From Orientallactaga sibirica (lineage: Eukaryota > Chordata > Mammalia > Rodentia > Dipodidae), in contig JAEOAD010000040.1 of NCBI GenBank assembly GCA_036365145.1, positions 14,604,001 to 14,668,000 on the forward strand: 64,000 nucleotides of DNA. Reading direction: 5' to 3'. The notes below the pieces were generated by a model. That model was given only the letters and a program-made list of their open reading frames with translations. It searched no databases and was not told where the DNA came from. Below, piece after piece: positions 29,746 to 40,135 of this stretch (within the stretch, counting starts at the first letter, position 1; each line of letters opens with the position of its first letter). Both the position numbers and the translations under genes were made by a program.

Positions 29746-31302
29746 AGAGAGAGAGAAATTCCAAACGTCCCAATGGGACATGTAACAGACCTGAACTGGG
29801 CTTTGGAACTGTAGTCACCATTTAGAGACAGTGGAAATACAGGCCTTCCTTCTCCAACTTCAAAGGAAACTATTTATTGAAAACAACAACATCATTATAA
29901 GCAATATAAACAGCGTTTACCCAAGAAAAACTCACCCTGAACCAAACATACCAAGAAATTAAAATGTTGTCTTTTTCAGCATACCCTTCACCATTCCTCA
30001 TTTGTGATCGTAGCATTAAAAACAAACAAACAAACAAACAAACAAAAAACCAACCAGGCACTGTCAAAGCTATGTGAGCTCCCAACCCTGCTATCTCCCA
30101 CCTTCTTGCCCAACTCCCCCACCCAGACATACAGAAGTAAACTATGAGGGTGGGGGGGGGGGTTCTCTTTATCCCCAGCCCACCTGCAGGTGCTCCAAAC
30201 GAAACCCCCAACTGTCCATCAATCAATGTTGCAAACCATTGCCCCGTGTGTGCCCACCTCTCTTCTAGACACAAAGGGGAGGTGGGGAGGAGGGAAGCAG
30301 GAAATAGCAGACTTGGTCCTCACTCTCCAGGTGCATCGCCATGGCAACGGGAAGCAGAGGGGGTGGGAAAAGGGGACCATGGCAAGGAGAGGCCAGGGCC
30401 TCACCCAGGCTCTTGCCCACTTCATGAGTACAGGGTGCAGCTGTCTCCTTTGTCCTTTGTGAACGAAGCCACTGACTATAGTTTCTGGGGCAGTTTCCCA
30501 AAACAGTATGTCATGAGAAAGAGGCAAGATGCTAATGGGCCAGGCTGAAAATGACAATAACCTGTGGCCACGTGATAGGTAAGGAGACAGAGCACATGGG
30601 CTCCACCAACAACAGCAGTGAGAATCACGCAAGAGCCTGTGCATTCCCCAAGTCGGCTTGGACACCCAGGAGACCACCCTAGAAGAACCAGGGACAAAGG
30701 GGGACGCCCTTTGAAAAATGGGTCCCTAGCATATTCTCTTCTCACGTCCATCATGAACCATCCATCAGATTCCCCATGATATTTCCAGGTCAAAGCCACC
30801 GTTCCCTGTGTTCCTGTCAAGTCTGGGAAATGACAGAATTGAAGGGAAGTGAGAGGTTAGGCTAGGGGGCACGATGGGCAAAGGGGGGGCAGAAGAGGAG
30901 GAGGAAGGAAGCCCACCCGGGAAGACAGAGAGCTCCAAGAACGCCACCCATGCATCAAACGCTGAGCAGCACCACCGCTCGGTGCCCAAGACACATGGAA
31001 GCCAGTCCCCAGTAGAAGGTGCTTCCACCCAGAGCCATGCCACCTTCCCAGAGATGCCACCGGGAATCCCAGCCTTTCCCTAATTCCTTTCCTTCAAAAT
31101 ACCCTTTTCCCAGCATCGATGGGAACCCAGAGATGAGGTCAGGAAAGGCTGTGTGGGGTTGAACCTTCTAGAATTCCTGATACAGACCCTCTCTCTTCCC
31201 CTCAGTTTCTTTCCTGCTTCCCTTGGGTCTCTCCATTCTTCCAAACTCTAGCTCTATAGTCCCAACTGTGGCTGGTCATTGGATCCTCTTCTGTTTGGCT
31301 TT
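29746..31302. other. Longest repeat-free stretch (about 1.55 kb)
   Basis: Only simple-sequence bits are seen: (AAAC)n at about 30019-30046 and a G run near 30151. GC content is higher than in the flanks from about 30100 to 31080. Many frames overlap on both strands (the longest 152 residues, 30219-30677 minus), with no motif, and none clearly bounded by splice signals. A near-palindromic RFX-like motif lies at 30336-30347. Confidence 0.5.
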
Positions 31303-31502
31303 TTTTTTTTTAATTAACTAATTTATTTATTTGAGAGAGAGAGAATGAGAATGGGTGCAGCAGGGCCTCCAGCCACTGCAAATGAACTCCAGACACATGT
31401 GCCACCTAGTGCATCTGGCTTTATGTGGTTCCTGGGGAATCGAACCTGGGTCCTTTGGCTTTGCAGGCAAGTGCTTTAACCACTAAGCCATCTCTCCAGC
31501 CC
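31303..31502 (-). mobile_element. DIP SINE
   Basis: Inverted copy with intact head and core. TCTGTTTGGC on the left and CCTGTTTGTT on the right may be the TSD. Confidence 0.85.
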
Positions 31503-31955
31503 TGTTTGTTTGTTTTAAATCCCAATGGCCAAGCCACATACACTGGTAATGAGACTCAAGTAAAGTCAAACACTGGGAGGTGAAATTCAGAGCTTTCAGG
31601 GCTGGTGAAGTGATTCCAGCCAACACTCTGAAGCCCTAACTAGTCCAGCCACAGAGTTCTGTCTTCTGACACACTAGTCTCTCAGTAAGTAGCTTTCTTT
31701 TCACCCTTTATTTTTAGCTGGAAGAGTTCTTTTTAGGGTTCCCATACTCTAACATCTCTTAGTTATGGGATCCTTTGAGTGTAGTGAGCCAACATGTTCT
31801 GAGCTCAGGGGTCCAGCTTCCCTTCATTTGCTCTGAATCTCCACAGTCCCCAAGTGCATAACTGGCTGGGTTTAGGAAGAAAGAACCCAGTGTGGGCTCC
31901 CAAGAGGCTACCCACTGATGGTCAGGGGTCCTCAATAATTCTTCCCAACTCCCAA
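31503..31955. other. Unannotated sequence
   Basis: Nothing recognised besides the edge of the (GTTT)n tail of the next B1. Confidence 0.5.
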
Positions 31956-32139
31956 GTTTGTTTGTTTGTTTGTTTGTTTGTTTGTTTGTTTGTTTGTTTT
32001 TCTCGAGGTAGGGTCTCACTCTAGCTCAGGCTGACCGGAATTCACTATGTAGTCTCAGGGTGGCCTCGAACTCAAGGTGATTCTCCTACCTCTGCCTCCC
32101 GAGTGCTGGGATTAAAGGCGTGCGCCACCACGCCCGGCT
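31956..32139 (-). mobile_element. B1 SINE with (GTTT)n tail
   Basis: Inverted, young-looking body (GGCGTGCGCCACCACGCCCG), with CCAAGTT on both sides. Confidence 0.9.
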
Positions 32140-32410
32140 CCAAGTTCTTTACTGCCTCCCCTATCCCCATCTTGCTACCATTAACCCACACTCCCGGCAG
32201 CAGTGATGCCCTCAGACCCACCAGACATTTACTTCCTAAAATGTTTCTTCTCAGAGAAACGCGAGGACAGAACAGGAGCTCCCCCGTGAGACGTGGCAGC
32301 GCTTACAAGGCTACAGCAGGCTGCCAGCACACTGGAATCTTGGGAACTGAAAAGAAAATGACTCTGTAGCTGACACTGAAACGAATGGAGTCAATATAAA
32401 CCAATGAGGT

Positions 32411-32602
32411 GCCGGGTGTGGTGGTGCATGCCTTTAATCCCAGCACTTGGGAGGCAGAGGTAGGAGGACTGCAGTGAGTTTGAGGCCATCCTGAGACTAC
32501 ATAGTAAATTCCAGAACAGCCTGGGCCAGACTGAGACCCTACTTCAAAAAACAAAACAAAATAAAAACCACACACAATAAACAAACAAACAAACAAACAA
32601 AC
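32411..32602 (+). mobile_element. B1 SINE
   Basis: GCCGGGTGTGGTGGTGCATG start. The tail extends through (ACAA)n to 32602. Confidence 0.88.
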
Positions 32603-32659
32603 AGAAGAGGCATCCCTTCCTCACCCACCTAAATAACCTACCTTAAAAGATGGCATAAG

Positions 32660-32908
32660 GAGCTGGAGAGATGGCTCAGTGGTTAAGGTACTTACATGCA
32701 AAGCCTAACGACTCAGGTTCCATTCCCCAGTACCCACATAAAGCCAGATGTACAAAGTGGCACATGCAGCCGGGCGTGGTGGCACACGCCTTTAATCCTA
32801 GCACTCGGGAGGCAGAGGTAGGAGGATCGCCAAGAGTTCGAGGCTGCCCTGAGACTACATAGTTAATTCCAGGTCAGCCTGAGCTAGAGTGAGACCCTAG
32901 CTCAAAAC

Positions 32909-32940
<32 letters not shown>

Positions 32941-33045
32941 TCACATGCATCTGGAGTTCTTTGGAGCAGCTAGAGTCCCTGGTGCACACATATTCTCCCT
33001 CCCCCCTCTTTCCTTGCACATATATAAAAAGTAATAAATTTTTTT
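32660..33045 (+). mobile_element. DIP SINE split by a B1
   Basis: Front 32660-32767 (ending AAAGTGGCACATGC), back 32939-33045 (starting AGTATCACATGC). The repeated GTGGCACATGC/GTATCACATGC is the B1 TSD. Confidence 0.85.
32768..32938 (+). mobile_element. B1 SINE nested in DIP
   Basis: AGCCGGGCGTGGTGGCACAC start, A run of about 28 at the end. Young-looking. Confidence 0.92.
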
Positions 33046-33090
33046 TTAAGATGACATACATAAAGCTTACACAAATAAGAGCAAACCCCA

Positions 33091-33427
33091 CTGTGGTAGT
33101 GTGAATATAAAGCGTTCCCCATAGCCTCATGTGTTTGTAATTAAGAATCATACTCACACTCCGGCTGGTGGCAGTTTGGAAGGTGGAGCCTTGCTGGAGG
33201 AGGTGTGTCACATGTCACTGCGGGCAGACCTTGAAGTTTACTAGTTCTGCTTGCCAGTGGCTCACTGTCTCGCTGCTTCCTGCTAGCTCTTGTGTCCAGA
33301 TGTGATGGCAAACCTCTGCTCTGATATCACGATGCAACGTCCCCTTGACACTCTGGGTAAAAAGATACCTTTTCCTCCCATGAGCTCCTTTTGGTCGGGT
33401 GTTTTGTCCCAGCAACACCAAGGTAAC
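33091..33427 (+). mobile_element. MaLR-type solo LTR
   Basis: TGTGGTAGTGTGAATATAAA start, GTGGAGCCTTGCTGGAGGAG in the middle, GTCGGGTGTTTTGTCCCAGC near the end, ACTGCCAACA end. CCCAC occurs just before the start and one base after the end. Confidence 0.7.
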
Positions 33428-33449
33428 TGCCAACAACCCACCAAAAGAT

Positions 33450-33617
33450 CTGGTGATTATCCAGGCATGGTGCCATACTCCCATAGTCCTAGTACCTAGG
33501 ATGCCAAGACAGGAGGATGGCAAATTCAAAATGAACCCGGGCTACATAGTAAGTTCTAGGCCAGCCTAGAGTACATGGAAAGACTTTGTCTTAGGAATAA
33601 AAAAAAAAAAAAAAAGA
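33450..33617 (+). mobile_element. B1-related SINE, old
   Basis: CCAGGCATGGTGCCATACTC, AGACAGGAGGATGGCAAATT, A(17) tail. Confidence 0.65.
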
Positions 33618-33626
33618 ATAAAAATC

Positions 33627-33785
33627 AGCCAGGCGTGGTGGTTCACGCCTTTAATACCAGCACTCGGGAGGCAGAGGTAGGAGGATCACTGAGAGTTTGA
33701 GGCCACCCTGAGACTACATAGTGAGTTCCAGGTCAGCCTGAGCCAGAGTGAGACCCTACCTCAAAAAATAAAAATCAATAAATTT
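33627..33785 (+). mobile_element. B1 SINE
   Basis: AGCCAGGCGTGGTGGTTCAC start, full body. Confidence 0.88.
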
Positions 33786-33786
33786 G

Positions 33787-33980
33787 GGGCTGGGGAGATA
33801 GCTCAGTGGTTAAAGGAGTTTGCTGGCAAAACCTGCTGGCCTGAGATTTGACATCCCGCTGCCTACATTAAAGCCAGATGCAGAATAGTGGCAGTGGTAA
33901 GAAGTCTTTGTGTGCCCATTCTCTCTGTCTTTGTCTCTGTCTCTCTCTCTTAGATAAATAAAATAAATACATTTTTCAAG
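33787..33980 (+). mobile_element. B2-superfamily SINE, divergent
   Basis: GGGGCTGGGGAGATAGCTCA head, AAACCTGCTGGCCTGAGATT middle, (TC)n and ATAAATAAAATAAA tail. Similar to copies at 776 and 55401. Confidence 0.72.
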
Positions 33981-34002
33981 AGTCAAATACTACTGTAGTA
34001 CT

Positions 34003-34143
34003 GGCCAGGCATGGTGGCACAAGCCTTTAATCCCAGCACTTGGGAGGCAGAGGTAGGAGGACTGAGGCCACCCTGAGACTACATAGTGAATTCCAGGTCA
34101 CTCTGAGCTAGAGTGAGACCCTACCTCAAAAAAACAAAAAAGT
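34003..34143 (+). mobile_element. B1 SINE
   Basis: GCCAGGCATGGTGGCACAAG start. A short gap removes the GATCGC...GTTCGAG block. Confidence 0.85.
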
Positions 34144-34425
34144 GAGCTGGAGAGATGGCTTAGTGGTTAAGGTGCCTGCCTGCTAAGCCTAAGAACGCTG
34201 GTTCCAATCTCCAGGTCCCACATTTAGCCAGATGCAAAGTGATGCAAGGGCGCAATGCCGCACTTGACCACAAGGGGGCGCACGCATCTGGATTTCATTA
34301 ACAGCAGCTGAGACACTGCTGGCACCCATCTCTATCTGTCGCCCTCTTCCTCTCTCTCTCTCTCTCTCTCTCTCTGTGTCTCTCTCCAAAAATAAATAAA
34401 AAATAATAAAAATTTTTAAAAAAAC
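34144..34425 (+). mobile_element. DIP SINE, second long variant
   Basis: Has AAGAACGCTGGTTCCAATCT at the B box and the longer core GCAAGGGCGCAATGCCGCAC plus CACAAGGGGGCGCACGCATC. Shared with 45529 and 47846, which defines a subfamily. Confidence 0.85.
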
Positions 34426-34449
34426 AGTACTGTTTAAGAGGGAAGACAA

Positions 34450-34600
34450 GCCAGGCGTGGTGGCACCCACCTTTAATCCCAGCATGTGGGAGGCAGAGGT
34501 AGGTGGATCATTGTGAGTTTGAGGCCACCCTGAGAATACATAGTGAATTCCAGGTCAGCCTGGGCTACAGTGAAACCCTACCTTAAAAAAAAAAAAAGAG
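34450..34600 (+). mobile_element. B1 SINE
   Basis: GCCAGGCGTGGTGGCACCCA start. AGAGGGAAGACAA / AGAGGAAAGACAA flanks it as a TSD. Confidence 0.88.
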
Positions 34601-34640
34601 GAAAGACAAGACAATTTGGGGTATAGAAGAAATATTAGCA

Positions 34641-34845
34641 GGGCTGGAGAGATGGTTTAGCAGTTAAGGCATATGCCTGTGAAGCCTAAGGACCCCCGTC
34701 CGATTCTCCAAGTCCCATGTAAGCCAGATGCACATGCGTCTGGAGTTCATTTGCAGTGGCTAGAGGCCCTGGCACACCCATTCTCTCTCTCTCAAATAAT
34801 TAATAAATAAACAAATAAATAATCTTTTAAAAAAAGAAAAGAAAA
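34641..34845 (+). mobile_element. DIP SINE with 11-bp TSD
   Basis: AAATATTAGCA at 34630-34640 and 34846-34856. Confidence 0.9.
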
Positions 34846-34969
34846 AAATATTAGCACTTCAACTTAGCTCTTAATTTATAGAAATGAATAAAACTCCATT
34901 TTAATATAAAATAGATAGTAGTACTGTATGCATAATTTATAAATAAATATATGGGTTTAGTGCTTGGAA

Positions 34970-35190
34970 TGTTTTTTAATATTTTATTTATTTAAGAAAG
35001 AGGCAGAGGCAGATGATAGATAGATAGAGAGAGAGAGAATGAGCACAATAGGGCCTCCTAGCATCACAAACAAACTCCAGACTCATGCTCCACCTTGTGT
35101 ATCTGGCTTTACATGGATACTGGGGAGTTGAACCTGGGTCCTCTGGCTTTGCCGGCAAGCACCTTGACTGCTAAGCAGCCTTTCTGGCTC
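34970..35190 (-). mobile_element. DIP SINE
   Basis: Inverted, with a small (GATA)n in its GA stretch. TGGAATGTTTT is repeated on both sides. Confidence 0.85.
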
Positions 35191-35560
35191 CTGGAATGTT
35201 TTAATAATAGAGGTAAATGATTGCTTTAAGGTTTGGATATTACTGTTGTTAATAATTATATAATAAAACCTCCATTACATCATACCCGGCTTGGGGTGAG
35301 AGATGACACCCCAAGAGACAGCTGGGAGGCCCGTGGTTTCCAGCAAGTGTCCTAATCAGGTGCACACAGAAACCTGAACAGCTACGGTGGCCCAGGCGGG
35401 GACTCTCTTAAGTCATCCAGTCCCCTATGCCTGCAATGGGCTCACCAGCAACCTTCTGCCAGAGCACAGCTTTCCTACATGAGGTGATGCATAAAGCAGT
35501 CAACCCCTGACCCCAGGTCTGTTCAATCCCCTGAAAACTCATCAGCTTTCTGGGTTTTTT
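35191..35560. other. Unannotated sequence
   Basis: About 370 bp, no recognised content. Confidence 0.5.
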
Positions 35561-36517
35561 TTTTTTTTTTTATTGACAACATCTATACTTACAGATGATA
35601 AACCATGATATTTCCCTCCCCTCCCCCATTTTCCTTCAAAACTCCATTCTCTATGAAATCCCTCCCTCTCTCCATTAGTCTGTCTTTTAATTTGATGTCA
35701 TCATCTTTTTCTCCTATTATGAGGGTCTTGCGAAGGTATTGCTAGGCACTGCAAGGTCATGGATATCGAGGCCAATTTCTGTCTGGACAGTTGCATTGTA
35801 AGGAGTCGTATTCTTCCTTTGGCTCTTACATTCTTTCCACCACTTCTTCCGCAATGGACCCTGAGCCTTGGAGGGTGTGACAGAGATGTTTCAGTGCTGG
35901 ACACTCCTCCATCCCTTCTTCTCAGCACTATGTTGCCTTTTGGGTCATCCCAGTGGTCATCGCCATCTGAAAAGAGAAGCTTCTCTAACCAGAAGTGAGA
36001 GTAGCATTAATATGTGAAAGTGAACATTAAGTGTAGTGCTTTCAGGACAATTTGGAGGGAATACTATATACATTTAGGAGACAAGAGCAGGCTTTATACC
36101 CCTTAGGTTCATGACTTCCCCTGCCATAGACTTTTGATTAGTTTTTTCAGTACCAGGCATGTATTCCCTCTGATAGAGAGGGCCTTCAGTCCAATTATGG
36201 AGCAGTTGGTTTTCCCAAGAGCAGACATGCCACTTTTGCACCTGTTCGGTCATTGGGCCTGTCTGGCCAAACTTGAATTTTCCAGTGTCCACTGTTTTCA
36301 TCACTGATGATTTTTGTCTCCCATATGGCTGCATGCAGTGCAGCTTTTTCCAGCTTTCAGTTGGCTGGTCTACAGGGAGAAGGTTTTCTGCTCAGCACCA
36401 TCTTGCTTTCTCAGTGACCTTGCAGCTCAGGCAAGAGATCCAGCTTTCTGGTGTTTCAGGTGCTTTGGCATTTGGAGTTGGAATTCCTGTTAAGTTGAGT
36501 AAAAGTGGGCAGGTCTC
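35561..36517 (-). mobile_element. LINE-1 3' end
   Basis: Inverted relative of 4148-5430: T run, TATTGACAACATCTATACTT, AAAGAGAAGCTTCTCTAACC, GGCTGCATGCAGTGCAGC. Cut at the right by a MaLR LTR. Frames at 35701-35928 and 36074-36334 lie inside it. Confidence 0.7.
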
Positions 36518-36841
36518 CTGTGGTGGCTTGACTGTAAAATGTCCCCCATAGCCTCAGGTGTTTGTGATTTCCAGCTGGAACAACCTTTGAGAGGTGGGAC
36601 CTTGCTGTAGATGTATTGCTGGAGGCACAGGCTGTGGGGACGAGTTCAGCCCTACTGTGTGTGCTCAGAGCTAGCTTGCTCTTCCTGTCTTCTCTCTGCT
36701 GTGGATGTGTGTGATAGTGAGCCGGCTTCCTCCGCCTTGATGAAGCTTCCCTTGAAACTGTAAACAGAAATAAACCCTGTCCTCCTATAAGTTGCTTCTG
36801 GTCTGGTGTCTTGTCCCAGCAACGAGAAGGGAACTGCAACA
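36518..36841 (+). mobile_element. MaLR-type solo LTR
   Basis: TGTGGTGGCTTGACTGTAAA start, CATAGCCTCAGGTGTTTGTG, AGAAATAAACCCTGTCCTCC signal, GGGAACTGCAACA end. Confidence 0.72.
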
Positions 36842-37829
36842 GATCCCAGGCCTCTTCTGAATCTCTGTCCTATTTAGTCATCTCAGAAAACTGCTGCTAG
36901 CTCCTCTCTCAGCCACTGGCCTCTCTCTTTTTACATTACCACAAGTTTCACTCAACACAGCAATCATTTGATTTGTCTGAATCCCAGACAGATCAGGTTT
37001 GCTTTGCCCACCAATATGTTTTCAGGAAATGGAAGGAGGACTCACTGGTAGGAGTAGGCCCTCACGATGAAGTTCAGGAGGAATCCGTTCTACTCCCCAT
37101 CCTCCGGTAAATGAATGAGCCAAGTGCGCCTATCCACACAATGGATTTTTACCTGCTCGTAACACACGAGTGAAGCTCTGACTTTTGGAGAACACGGCTG
37201 AACCCTGAAACGTGCTAACCGGAAGCGGTCAGCAGCAAAAGGGCAACACGTTAGGATTCCAGAAATGTGAGATGCCAGGGAGAGGAGAATCTGCACAGAC
37301 AGAAAGCAAACGAGGCAGATTTCAAAGCAAACACCCACCCGGCATGCTAAGATTTCTCATCGCAGAACTGGAAGCTCTTACTGATTCACTCCTCCTGTGG
37401 CGTGTGGCACAGGCCTGCCAATGATCCCTCCTCACAGTCTCAGAAGGAACATGTACTAGGGAGTGGCTGTCTATTACCCCATGTTTTCCCAAGGTCCTTT
37501 GCCCTATCTTGCTTCCTCTTTTCCTCCCCTCCCACATCTTCCCTCCCCTCCCCCTCCTCTCCTGCCAAGCTCCTCCTACTTCACAGTTTGATATTGTCCT
37601 CTGAGTTGACAGGAAACTGACTCTCTTATATATCCTACACTCTTCCAATTCTTTGGTTTGATTCCTCCAAACTTTGCTATTGAACATTTAAATAAAAGCT
37701 TTGAGAATTTATTTTTTTAATGTCATTTTTCCTCTTAAGTTCTTAGCCCATCAGTTCAATGAGTGCCTTTCCCAGCTAAGACTTTCAAGCTGAAATGGGA
37801 GTTTGAGTGACAATTTGGGCCATCAAAAC
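36842..37829. other. Unannotated sequence with a pyrimidine-rich block
   Basis: About 1 kb without a recognised repeat. A CT-rich block lies at about 37510-37575. A 121-residue minus frame (37322-37687) crosses the CT block and looks like a chance frame. Confidence 0.5.
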
Positions 37830-38050
37830 TGAGGTGGCTCCGCATGTAGTTACAGGTGCTTGCTTGCAAAGCCTGAAGGTCCAGGTTCAATTCCCCAGGA
37901 CCCACGTAAAGTCAGATGCACAAAACAGCGTATGCATCTGGAGTTCATTTGCAGTGGCAGGAGGCCCTGGCATGCCCATTCCTTCTCTCGTTCTCTCTCT
38001 CCCCTTCTCTCTCTCTACTTGCAAATAAATAAAAATATTTTAAAAATATT
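37830..38050 (+). mobile_element. DIP SINE, divergent head
   Basis: Head worn (GGCTCCGCATGTAGTTACAG), B box and core clear (GGTTCAATTCCCCAGGACCC), (TC)n and AAATAAATAAA tail. Confidence 0.8.
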
Positions 38051-38154
38051 TAACCTGGAGTTCTTATTCCTCTTTATATCCCAAAACCAATTATCTTGAT
38101 CTTCCTGAGGGAACAACTTCTGGTTCAATATTTGGAAAGACTGCACAAAGCGAC

Positions 38155-38466
38155 ACAAAGTCAAGCTAGTGCCGTTACACATCATCTCAGCTCTGGCTAG
38201 CCGTCTTCATGACCTCACAGCAGCTGCCGTTACCCGCCAGCCCTGAACAACACTGGGTCCATCAACATATCTTCCTGGACGATGGAAGAAAGCAGAAGAA
38301 GATACCAAAATAGAAGAGGGACTGATTGGAAAAAGGAAAGGGTTCAGTGGAAGAGGGATGGACAAGGGAGGACTAGAGAAGACAATGGGAGGGAATGATG
38401 ATCAAAATGCATGCTGCACTTTCATGGGAAGTGTCAATTGAGAACATTTTTTAAACAACAATAAAT
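38155..38466 (+). mobile_element. LINE-1 3' end fragment
   Basis: CTTCATGACCTCACAGCAGC, CATCAACATATCTTCCTGGA and terminal GTGTCAATTGAGAACATTTT. It preserves a stretch of the 3' UTR missing from the other copies here but like murine Lx ends. Confidence 0.6.
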
Positions 38467-38474
38467 AATCACTG

Positions 38475-38630
38475 AACGGGCATGGTGATGCATGCCTTTA
38501 ATCCCAGCACTTGGGAGGTAGAGGTGGGAAGATCGCCCTAAGTTCGAGGCCACCCTGAGAATACATACATATTAAATTCCAGGTCAGCGGGAGCTAGAGT
38601 GAGACCCTACCTCAAAATACAAAACAATGA
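38475..38630 (+). mobile_element. B1 SINE, 5' part of a B1-LINE-1 chimera
   Basis: AACGGGCATGGTGATGCATG start. Instead of a plain A tail, the short A-rich end (CAAAATACAAAACAATGAAA) leads straight into LINE-1 3' sequence. Confidence 0.8.
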
Positions 38631-38809
38631 AAAGAGAGACTGATTGAGAGGGGAGGGGATATGATGGAGAATGAAGTTTCAAAGGGGAAAGTGGGGGGAG
38701 GGAGGGAAATAACATGGGATATTGTCTACAATTAAAGACGTTGTCAATAAAAATTTAAAAATAAATAAAAAAAATAAAATAATAAAAAACAAAACAAAAA
38801 AAACAAAAA
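38631..38809 (+). mobile_element. LINE-1 3' terminal segment, 3' part of the chimera
   Basis: AGAGAGACTGATTGAGAGGG to GTTGTCAATAAAAATTTAAA, then a long A-rich tail. AATCACTG occurs at 38467-38474 (before the B1) and 38810-38817 (after this tail). Confidence 0.75.
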
Positions 38810-38865
38810 AATCACTGGCTAACTGAAGCTCTCCAGTTTTAAGAATTTTATGATTCTATGATTTT

Positions 38866-39034
38866 TATTTTATTTTATTTATTTATTTTTAGTTTTTCAA
38901 GATAGGGTTTCACTCTAGCTCAGGCTGACCTGGAATTCACTATGCAGTCTCAGGGTGTCCTCGAACTCACGGCGATCCTCCTGCCTCTGCCTCCCGAGAG
39001 CTGGGATGAAAGGCGTGCGCCACCACGCCTGGCT
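38866..39034 (-). mobile_element. B1 SINE with 14-bp TSD
   Basis: GATTCTATGATTTT at 38852-38865 and 39035-39048. Confidence 0.92.
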
Positions 39035-39048
39035 GATTCTATGATTTT

Positions 39049-39672
39049 AACGAACCAGTCCTAGAGCTCAGTGCTCCTCAGTGACACTCAGCCCACATCG
39101 CCAATTCTTATTCTTCCCATCAGTTTTCAAGTGGCATCTCCTCTCCCCTTGGCAATTTCTCCCTAGGGTTGGGTGGTGGCCCTCTAAATCATTTCCCAAT
39201 AGAACAAGAATGGACAGGTGACCCCTTTGTTCTGTGTGTCTCCAAAAACAAGTGTATAAACTCTTGGATTTGGTTGTATCTTGAAAATTCTTGCATATAT
39301 TCCATACTAGCCCAAAGTATAATATATAAAATACTATTTTATAATAGCAAAACTACTTAACTTATTCTTTCAATCTTCAAATAAAATTAACCCTCCAGAA
39401 TGAAGCACTACTTTAATTCTGTGGGGTCTCATACATCATACCACACTTCAAAGTGTCCCTAATAATGGGGACATGCTTCACAAATATAGGTGGATGATTT
39501 AGCAATAAAACCTCTGTGTGGCCAATGAGTATGTCAATTAATGAATTAATTTGGAAGGGAAAAAGAAGTGAATCCATTTGAGCAGTGGCCGTGAAAACAG
39601 TAAGAAGTAAAAATCATTTTTCTTCTTGTTTAGACAAGCATACTCTCAGTATTTACTGTAAAAACTTGTAAC
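39049..39672. other. Unannotated AT-rich sequence
   Basis: No repeat family or gene signal recognised in about 620 bp. Confidence 0.5.
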
Positions 39673-39868
39673 AGGACTGGAGAGATGGCTTAGCAGTTGA
39701 GGCACTTGCCTGCAAAGCTGAAGGACCCAGGTTGGATTTCCCAAGACCCAGTAAAGCCAGATGGACAAAGTGGCGCATGAATTGAGACCTTGCAGTGGCT
39801 AGATGCCCTGGAATGCCCATGTGCTCTCCCTCCCCTGCCCCCCTCTCTCAAATAAATAATTTTTTTAA
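39673..39868 (+). mobile_element. DIP SINE
   Basis: CAGGACTGGAGAGATGGCTT head, AAATAAATAATTTTTTT end. Confidence 0.82.
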
Positions 39869-39877
39869 CTCATAAAG

Positions 39878-40104
39878 GGGGTTGGAGAGATGGCTTAGCA
39901 GTTAAGGCACTTACCTGAGAAGCCCCAGGACCCATGTTCAACTCTCCAGATCCCACCTTAGCCTAGACACACAAAGGTGAGGCAAGCACAAGGTCGCACA
40001 TGCCCACTAGGTGACCAAGCATCTGGAGTTTGAGTGCAGTGGCTGAGGCTCTGGCACACCAATTCTCTCTCCTCTCTCTCTCTAAAATAAATTTTTTTAA
40101 AAAC
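39878..40104 (+). mobile_element. DIP SINE, long variant
   Basis: Carries GGTGAGGCAAGCACAAGGTC plus GCACATGCCCACTAGGTGAC. CTCATAAAG at 39869-39877 and 40105-40113 is the TSD. Confidence 0.85.
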
Positions 40105-40112
40105 CTCATAAA

Positions 40113-40135
40113 GCCGAGCATGGTGGTGCACTCAA
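40113..40135 (+). mobile_element. B1 head fragment
   Basis: GCCGAGCATGGTGGTGCAC only, followed by unrelated sequence. Confidence 0.6.

Noticed and set aside
30219..30677. 152-residue minus-strand frame in the repeat-free stretch
   Set aside because: Tryptophan/cysteine/proline-rich chance composition, with overlapping frames of similar length on both strands; no motif.
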